Part shown: one piece after another, positions 59,644 to 64,000 of the stretch | Position numbering within the stretch: the first letter of the stretch is position 1 | Layout of the letters: every line of letters starts with the position of its first letter | Source of the DNA: Apilactobacillus kunkeei | Lineage (GTDB): Bacteria; Bacillota; Bacilli; Lactobacillales; Lactobacillaceae | Direction of reading: 5' to 3' | NCBI RefSeq assembly: GCF_005930975.1 | Contig: NZ_VBSE01000040.1 | Coordinates: forward strand, 97,714 to 161,713 | Length of the DNA: 64,000 nucleotides | Made by a program: the position numbers and the translations under genes | Notes under the pieces: generated by a model | Database searches by the model: none | What the model saw: only the letters and a program-made list of their open reading frames with translations | What the model was told of the DNA's origin: nothing

Positions 59644-60912
59644 TTATTCCACGCTCCCATCTTGATATGCAATGTCGCCGTCAACTAATGTTAGTCTTGT
59701 CTTGCCATATACCTTTTTACCAATGAATGGCGAGTTCTTACCTTTTGATAAGAAGTCATTAGCATCGATTTCATATTCATCATCTAAATCCATCAAAATT
59801 AAGTCAGCTGGTTGACCCTCTTCTAACCTTCCTGCTGGCAAGTGAAAGATTTCAGCAGGATTCTTGCTCATCCATTTAACCAATGTCTTTAAGTCAACCA
59901 ATCCTGAATTAACAAAGCTGGTGTACATTAAGCTGAATGCTGTTTCAATTCCGACAATTCCAAAAGCCGCGTCTCTCATCGATCCCGATTTTTCCTTTTC
60001 GCTGTGTGGAGCATGGTCAGTTGCTACCATGTCGATTGTGCCGTCCAATAGTCCGGCAATTAGTGCATGTCTATCTTCTGGACTTCTTAGTGGTGGGTTC
60101 ATCTTCATCATTGGATTATCACTGTCAATCATTGAATCATCCAGTAATAAATGATGTGGTGAAACTTCGGCAGTCACGTTGATTCCACGTTGTTTAGCCA
60201 TTCTAACAAGTTCCACTGATTCCTTAGTGGAGATATGAGCGACATGGTAGTGCACTCCAGTATCCTTGGCTAAAACTAGGTCTCTAGCTAGTTGTGATGA
60301 TTCTGATAGTGGTGACATCCCTGGCAAGCCAAGTTCGTCGGCCTTGTCACCCGCATTCATCACCCCACCGTTAATTAACGAGTCGTCTTCAACGTGGGCA
60401 ACTAGGGGTTTATTTAATTTTTGTGCTTCCTTCATTGCAAGATACATTGTTTCAGCGTTTTGAACCCCATGCCCGTCGTTGGTAAATGCAATGGCACCCA
60501 TCTTGGCCATTTGTGTAAAGTCAGTTGGCTTGTATGCGATTAACTGTTTTGAGATTGCTGCATATTGGTAGGCATGTACGACACTCTCACGTCGATTTAG
60601 ACTTAATTGTTCTTGTAACTCGTGTGGTGTATCCACAACTGGTTTGACGTTTGGCATCACACAGACGCTTGTAAATCCACCGTGTGCAGCGGCCTTACTT
60701 CCCGTCTCTGTGGTTTCCTTGTATGTTAGTCCAGGATCTCTAAAGTGGACGTGAACGTCTACCAGTCCGGGTAGTGCTATTGTTTTCTTTCCGTCAATCA
60801 CGTGATTGAACTTGTCGCCTAGGTTATTGCCGATGGCCTTGATGTTTTTATCTTCGATAAGGATGGATTGTAATTGATTGTCTACATATACGTTTTTAAT
60901 TAATGTCTTCAT
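59644..60912 (-). CDS. pyrC: Dihydroorotase
   Basis: This 422-aa zinc amidohydrolase cyclises carbamoyl aspartate to dihydroorotate. The metal-binding DVHVHFRDPG lies near residues 56-65, and TDHAPH marks the second half of the active site. Length fits type I dihydroorotase of Firmicutes. The start chosen is the ATG at 60912, 6 nt after GGAGG. A possible start 5 codons upstream has no ribosome site. The gene overlaps the end of pyrB by 17 bp, so it is probably translationally coupled. Confidence 0.95.
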   Translation of the reverse strand: MKTLIKNVYVDNQLQSILIEDKNIKAIGNNLGDKFNHVIDGKKTIALPGLVDVHVHFRDPGLTYKETTETGSKAAAHGGFTSVCVMPNVKPVVDTPHELQEQLSLNRRESVVHAYQYAAISKQLIAYKPTDFTQMAKMGAIAFTNDGHGVQNAETMYLAMKEAQKLNKPLVAHVEDDSLINGGVMNAGDKADELGLPGMSPLSESSQLARDLVLAKDTGVHYHVAHISTKESVELVRMAKQRGINVTAEVSPHHLLLDDSMIDSDNPMMKMNPPLRSPEDRHALIAGLLDGTIDMVATDHAPHSEKEKSGSMRDAAFGIVGIETAFSLMYTSFVNSGLVDLKTLVKWMSKNPAEIFHLPAGRLEEGQPADLILMDLDDEYEIDANDFLSKGKNSPFIGKKVYGKTRLTLVDGDIAYQDGSVE

Positions 60913-61834
60913 AATCGTCCTCCACAATTAAGTCTTTACTCTTTAGGATTGATGTTAGGATAGCCATTCTGGCAAACACCCCGTTTTGCATCTGTCGAAA
61001 AATTCTAGATTGGGGTGCTTCCACAAGAGAATCGGCAATTTCAATGTTTCGATTAACCGGTGCCGGATGCATGATAATGGCCTTTTTCTTCATCTTGTTG
61101 CCGCGTTCTACAGTTAGGCCAAAGATGTTGGCGTATTCCACGGCAGTGAAACTTTCACGGGCATCTTCATTTAATCTTTCTAGTTGCACCCTGAGCATCA
61201 TCATGACATCAACTTTACCGACAATAGTGTCGATGTTTGTGAACTCACCAAATTGGTCAAAATCGCTTGGGTACCATTCATCTGGTCCAGCGAAGTATAA
61301 CTTTGCTCCAAGTCGTTTTAGAATTTCAGCGTTTGACCTTGCGACTCTTGAGTGAAGTAAGTCTCCGACGATGGCAATCTTTAAGCCCTTAAACTTCTTG
61401 AATTCATCGTAGATGGTAAGTAAATCTAACAAGCTCTGTGATGGGTGTTGACCACTACCATCCCCGGCGTTTACCAATGATGTCTGAATTCTTTTATCAT
61501 CGATTAGTGGTTCATACCATCCTGTCGTCTTATGTCTGATGATTATCCCATCGGTTCCAATTGCTTGTAGCGTTTTGATTGTATCTGGGAGCGTTTCACC
61601 TTTTTGCACCGAACTATTCTTTGGATCGATATTAATTGGCGTGATTCCTAACTTACGTTCAGCTATTTCAAACGATGTGTGGGTACGCGTACTGTTTTCA
61701 TAAAACATGTTAGCGAAGTATACCGGACGTTTTAGTTGCACAATCTTGCCGTCTCGGCAATCAATAGATAACTTGAGTAGTTCCATGATTTCGTCATCGT
61801 CTAGCTGATTAAGGTCTAAAAAATGTGTTTGCAT
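60896..61834 (-). CDS. pyrB: Aspartate carbamoyltransferase catalytic subunit
   Basis: This 312-aa enzyme condenses carbamoyl phosphate and aspartate, the committed step of pyrimidine synthesis. It carries the carbamoyl-phosphate motif STRTH (residues 48-52), HPSQ in the second half, and a normal-length catalytic chain. No pyrI is nearby, as expected for Firmicutes. It is the first structural gene of the operon. Its Shine-Dalgarno site AGGAGG comes directly after the T run of the second attenuator terminator, so transcription must pass two attenuators before translation starts. Confidence 0.96.
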   Translation of the reverse strand: MQTHFLDLNQLDDDEIMELLKLSIDCRDGKIVQLKRPVYFANMFYENSTRTHTSFEIAERKLGITPINIDPKNSSVQKGETLPDTIKTLQAIGTDGIIIRHKTTGWYEPLIDDKRIQTSLVNAGDGSGQHPSQSLLDLLTIYDEFKKFKGLKIAIVGDLLHSRVARSNAEILKRLGAKLYFAGPDEWYPSDFDQFGEFTNIDTIVGKVDVMMMLRVQLERLNEDARESFTAVEYANIFGLTVERGNKMKKKAIIMHPAPVNRNIEIADSLVEAPQSRIFRQMQNGVFARMAILTSILKSKDLIVEDDYEDIN

Positions 61835-61848
61835 GTATCCATCCTCCT

Positions 61849-61926
61849 AAAAAAGCACCCAACTCGATGGAGTGGGTGCTTGGAATGGACTGATTGCGTA
61901 ATATTCCAATGCACCCTCTCTGGAGT
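61849..61926 (-). promoter_or_regulatory. PyrR-type attenuator 2 (proximal to pyrB)
   Basis: The leader RNA holds the PyrR binding loop TCCAGAGAGGGTGCATTGGA (61905-61924), an antiterminator and a terminator. In the antiterminator, GGGTGC-A-TTGGAAT (61903-61916) pairs with ATTCCAAGCACCC (61874-61886). The terminator stem AGCACCC/GGGTGCT with inner ACTC/GAGT pairs and a T run covers 61849-61880. The antiterminator uses the left arm of the terminator, and the binding loop uses the left arm of the antiterminator. This is the three-state switch known for PyrR with UMP. Plus-strand coordinates are given. Confidence 0.82.
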
Positions 61927-61945
61927 TGCTTAATTGAAACCAAGA

Positions 61946-62053
61946 TAATAAAAAAGGACTTCCCTGACCGTGTCAGAAAAGTCCCTCAATGTCTGTTGTT
62001 TACACTGATGGCGTATAGTTTCTACGCATAGGCCTTGTCTGACTCTCTGGTCA
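61946..62053 (-). promoter_or_regulatory. PyrR-type attenuator 1 (distal)
   Basis: A first loop carries CCAGAGAGTCAGACAAGG (near 62033-62050). Its GTCAGACAAG (62034-62043) can pair, with one mismatch, to CTTTTCTGAC (61972-61981). That segment is the left arm of a terminator whose stem GGACTTnnCTGAC/GTCAGnnAAGTCC is followed by a T run (61946-61985). A hairpin GCGTA/TACGC (62011-62027) sits between. The order loop, antiterminator, terminator repeats that of attenuator 2. Confidence 0.78.
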
Positions 62054-62088
62054 ATACTTAAAGGCGAATCTCTTTTTATGTTGTTTCT

Positions 62089-62116
62089 AATATATCACAA
62101 TTATGAAATATAACAA
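62089..62116 (-). promoter_or_regulatory. Promoter candidate of the pyr operon
   Basis: On the minus strand, TTGTTA (62111-62116) and TATATT (62089-62094) are separated by 16 nt, ahead of the first PyrR loop. A TTGACT lies a few bases upstream, so the exact -35 is uncertain. Confidence 0.5.
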
Positions 62117-62222
62117 GTCAAATTTTAAAAACATTCTTAAGATTACCAATATCTCAATCATCATGACATTTTGTTTGTATAATGACAGTAAATAAATAAC
62201 TTTACAATTTGGAAGTGATTAG

Positions 62223-62864
62223 ATGAAACCATCTCTAAGAACAAAATTTACCACAATATTTATATTAAAAATATCTTTAGTGGCGTCCTTAATAATAGTA
62301 GGTGCATTATTTGGCCATATATCACAACTGTTTAACCTTTTTTATTCTTCAATATGCGTACCGTTATTATTTCTTATCATAGTAAGAGTGAGAAATGGTG
62401 AACAGATGTTAATCATTTCTATAGATATGATTATTTTTGCTCAGCTTGCATGTCTGGGAACATTTAATTTTTTAAGCTTCTTTCATCCCAAAATATCCAT
62501 TATCGATTATTACATTACATCATCTTTATCATTCGTCATTATTCTTTTATTATGTTTTTCAATCATCATAACCATATTTTATTATCGCCACACCCAAACA
62601 ATCAATCCTAATCTAAATAGTTTTCGAGCTAAATACTTTTTACCTAAAGTTATTTTAGAAATGCTCAAAAATTCCTTTACGGTTATTTCCATTATATATG
62701 GTGGAATTAAAATCATGGATGATAATACTAGCTTTACCAATGCTAATATTATCTTAGCTTTTATTTATTGCATTGAACTACCACTAATTATTTTAACAAT
62801 CATTTCGTGGTATGAATTAGTAAAAATTGGTGAAGAAATAACCGACAAAAAAAGACGCCCATAA
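62223..62864 (+). CDS. Multi-pass membrane protein of unknown function
   Basis: The 213-aa protein has about six hydrophobic segments: residues about 10-33, 38-56, 64-86, 96-121, 140-160 and 175-200. The ATG at 62223 follows GGAAGTG. A TATAAT at 62178-62183 is a promoter candidate. No known family or catalytic motif was recognised. The base composition is more AT-rich than its neighbours, which may reflect low expression or recent arrival. It ends at a terminator shared with the convergent LysM gene. Confidence 0.78.
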   Translation: MKPSLRTKFTTIFILKISLVASLIIVGALFGHISQLFNLFYSSICVPLLFLIIVRVRNGEQMLIISIDMIIFAQLACLGTFNFLSFFHPKISIIDYYITSSLSFVIILLLCFSIIITIFYYRHTQTINPNLNSFRAKYFLPKVILEMLKNSFTVISIIYGGIKIMDDNTSFTNANIILAFIYCIELPLIILTIISWYELVKIGEEITDKKRRP

Positions 62865-62878
62865 AGGCGTCTTTTTGT
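62844..62878. terminator. Bidirectional terminator between membrane protein and LysM genes
   Basis: AAAAAAAGACGCC and GGCGTCTTTTT pair around CATAAA. The stop codon of the membrane protein gene lies in the loop. Confidence 0.85.
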
Positions 62879-62914
62879 AGATATAAATATCGATTGAATA
62901 AATCGGCTAAGATC

Positions 62915-63589
62915 TTAGTACCAACCGTGTTGTAACCAGAATGACTTAGCGTTATCCCATGAACCGTAACGGGCAGTAACATATTGATCAGCGACTTTTT
63001 CTTGGTTAGCAGCTGAGTAGTCACCATGTAGCATAGCAGCACCTAGTTGGTACTTACCATAGTATTGACCGTTTGAGGCAGTGTATGAACCACCTGATTC
63101 ACGGTTAGCAATCCATTCTTTAGCAGAACTGCTTGAACCAGTGTAGCTTGAGCTTTGTGATTGGCTGTAATTAGTTGTGCTTTGAGTTTGAGTTTGTGCT
63201 TGTTGTTGTGGTTGTGCTGCTGATTTTTGAGTAGTAGTACTTTGAGTAGTTGTTGCTGAGGCAACAGTCTTTTGATCAGTAGATACAGTTGCACTTGAAG
63301 GTAAAGTTATCTTTTCACCTACGTAGATTAAATCTGTGTTAACACGGTTGTTAACTGCTCTAAGTGAACTTAATGAAACGTTGTATTTTTGTGATAATCC
63401 CCATAGAGTATCACCACTTTGAACAGTCACAGTCTTCTTAACTGATGCTTTAGCTTGTTGTTGTGGTTGTTGTGCAGATGCATTAGTAGTTTGATCTGCG
63501 TTGGCATTTGAGCCACCAGCTACAAATAATCCAGCTACTGCGGCAGTAGCAAATAACATTGACTTCATACTATTTAATTTAACGATAAT
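62915..63589 (-). CDS. Secreted LysM and Apf-like cell-wall protein
   Basis: This secreted protein has a signal peptide ending near SNANA, a LysM peptidoglycan-binding domain (about residues 46-90 from the first ATG, core QSGDTLWGLSQKYNVS), and a Gln/Ser/Thr-rich linker. The C-terminal domain of about 68 residues (WIANRESGGSY, then YGKYQL and a final FWLQHGWY) matches aggregation-promoting factor and lysozyme-like proteins of lactobacilli. Start: the first ATG at 63568 is 27 nt from the only Shine-Dalgarno site, AGGAG (63596-63600). An in-frame ATT at 63589 lies 6 nt after it and gives 224 residues. I give the ATT start with reserve; the ATG start gives 217 residues. Likely roles are cell-wall remodelling and cell shape. 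Confidence 0.8.
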   Translation of the reverse strand: MIVKLNSMKSMLFATAAVAGLFVAGGSNANADQTTNASAQQPQQQAKASVKKTVTVQSGDTLWGLSQKYNVSLSSLRAVNNRVNTDLIYVGEKITLPSSATVSTDQKTVASATTTQSTTTQKSAAQPQQQAQTQTQSTTNYSQSQSSSYTGSSSSAKEWIANRESGGSYTASNGQYYGKYQLGAAMLHGDYSAANQEKVADQYVTARYGSWDNAKSFWLQHGWY

Positions 63590-64000
63590 AATTCACTCCT
63601 ATAAAAATCTATAATTCTGTATTTCTGTATCGTCGAAAGTGTTAATCGATTTGATTAACTGTGATATATACTACATCGTATCCATTACATGCTCATATCA
63701 TGCACGTTAAAAGATTTGGCTTTTTCGTAACATTGTCGTTACGCTGTAACAATATGACATCAAAAACGCCATATTCCCCATGGCTAAAGCTTTTTGAACG
63801 TTACATACAGCTTAAATTATTCTAAAATTGTTTCTAATCTGGCAAAAAAAGCGCTAAAAAATTTTAAAAAAAGCCTTGCAATGCTCAAATGAATCAAAAA
63901 AACGATAAAAAAAAGGCGTTGAAGGAACTGAAGTTATAATATTGAACAGATAAATAAAAGCACTTTCGATAAAATGATTATTTTAATTTGATAAAATAAC
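63590..64000. other. Intergenic region upstream of the LysM gene
   Basis: About 400 bp without a credible gene. It must contain the LysM promoter. On the minus strand, two TGTTAC copies whose starts are 19 nt apart flank an inverted GTAAC (63726-63753). A plus-strand TATAAT near 63936 lacks a good -35. I see nothing else that I can support. Confidence 0.55.

Noticed and set aside
61846..62060. Possible small RNA gene upstream of pyrB
   Set aside because: The hairpins are explained by two PyrR attenuators.

Overview
The window looks like a chromosomal segment of a low-GC Gram-positive lactic acid bacterium (Lactobacillaceae). The evidence is Gram-positive Shine-Dalgarno sites, a PyrR-type leader, PurR boxes, a class 1A PyrD, a sortase A, and a LysM protein with an Apf-like C-terminus. 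Giant surface-protein genes side by side resemble those reported from memory for bee-associated Apilactobacillus (A. kunkeei group). That genus assignment is inference and was not tested.

Bases 1-46162 hold four giant paralogous genes, all on the minus strand. Gene 1 is cut by the window edge, with only about 350 N-terminal codons present. Genes 2, 3 and 4 encode 4736, 2537 and 7549 aa. Each has its own Shine-Dalgarno site and, where visible, its own terminator. The proteins share a plan: a signal peptide with a conserved Lys-rich/Trp motif, a linker, a beta-helix-like head, a beta-sandwich-like segment, thousands of residues of Ala/Tyr/Gly/Asp/Asn repeats, and basic SH3-like modules (DUF5776/SLAP-like) at the C-terminus. 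None ends in LPXTG. Gene 4 is built from higher-order repeats, including a block with a period of exactly 1269 bp (423 codons) and another of about 2.3 kb (757, 765 and 774 codons).

Bases 46163-49727 are a 475-bp AT-rich gap, then a tyrosine phosphatase and an alpha/beta hydrolase in one operon, then convergent genes for a lipoprotein and a small membrane protein.

Bases 49800-53650 are a purine interconversion locus. purB lies divergent from purA-guaC, with an inverted pair of PurBoxes between them. GuaC (GMP to IMP) with PurA and PurB (IMP to AMP) gives a GMP-to-AMP route under probable PurR control.

Bases 53648-62100 carry a sortase A gene and then the pyrimidine operon pyrB-pyrC-carA-carB-pyrD on the minus strand. 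The operon is preceded by two tandem PyrR-type attenuators. In each, the binding loop, antiterminator and terminator can be drawn as mutually exclusive structures. pyrR, pyrF and pyrE are not in the window.

Bases 62100-64000 hold a six-helix membrane protein of unknown function and a secreted LysM/Apf-like cell-wall protein. The LysM gene's Shine-Dalgarno site points to a non-standard ATT start rather than the first ATG. No tRNA, rRNA, CRISPR array, insertion sequence or prophage was recognised.
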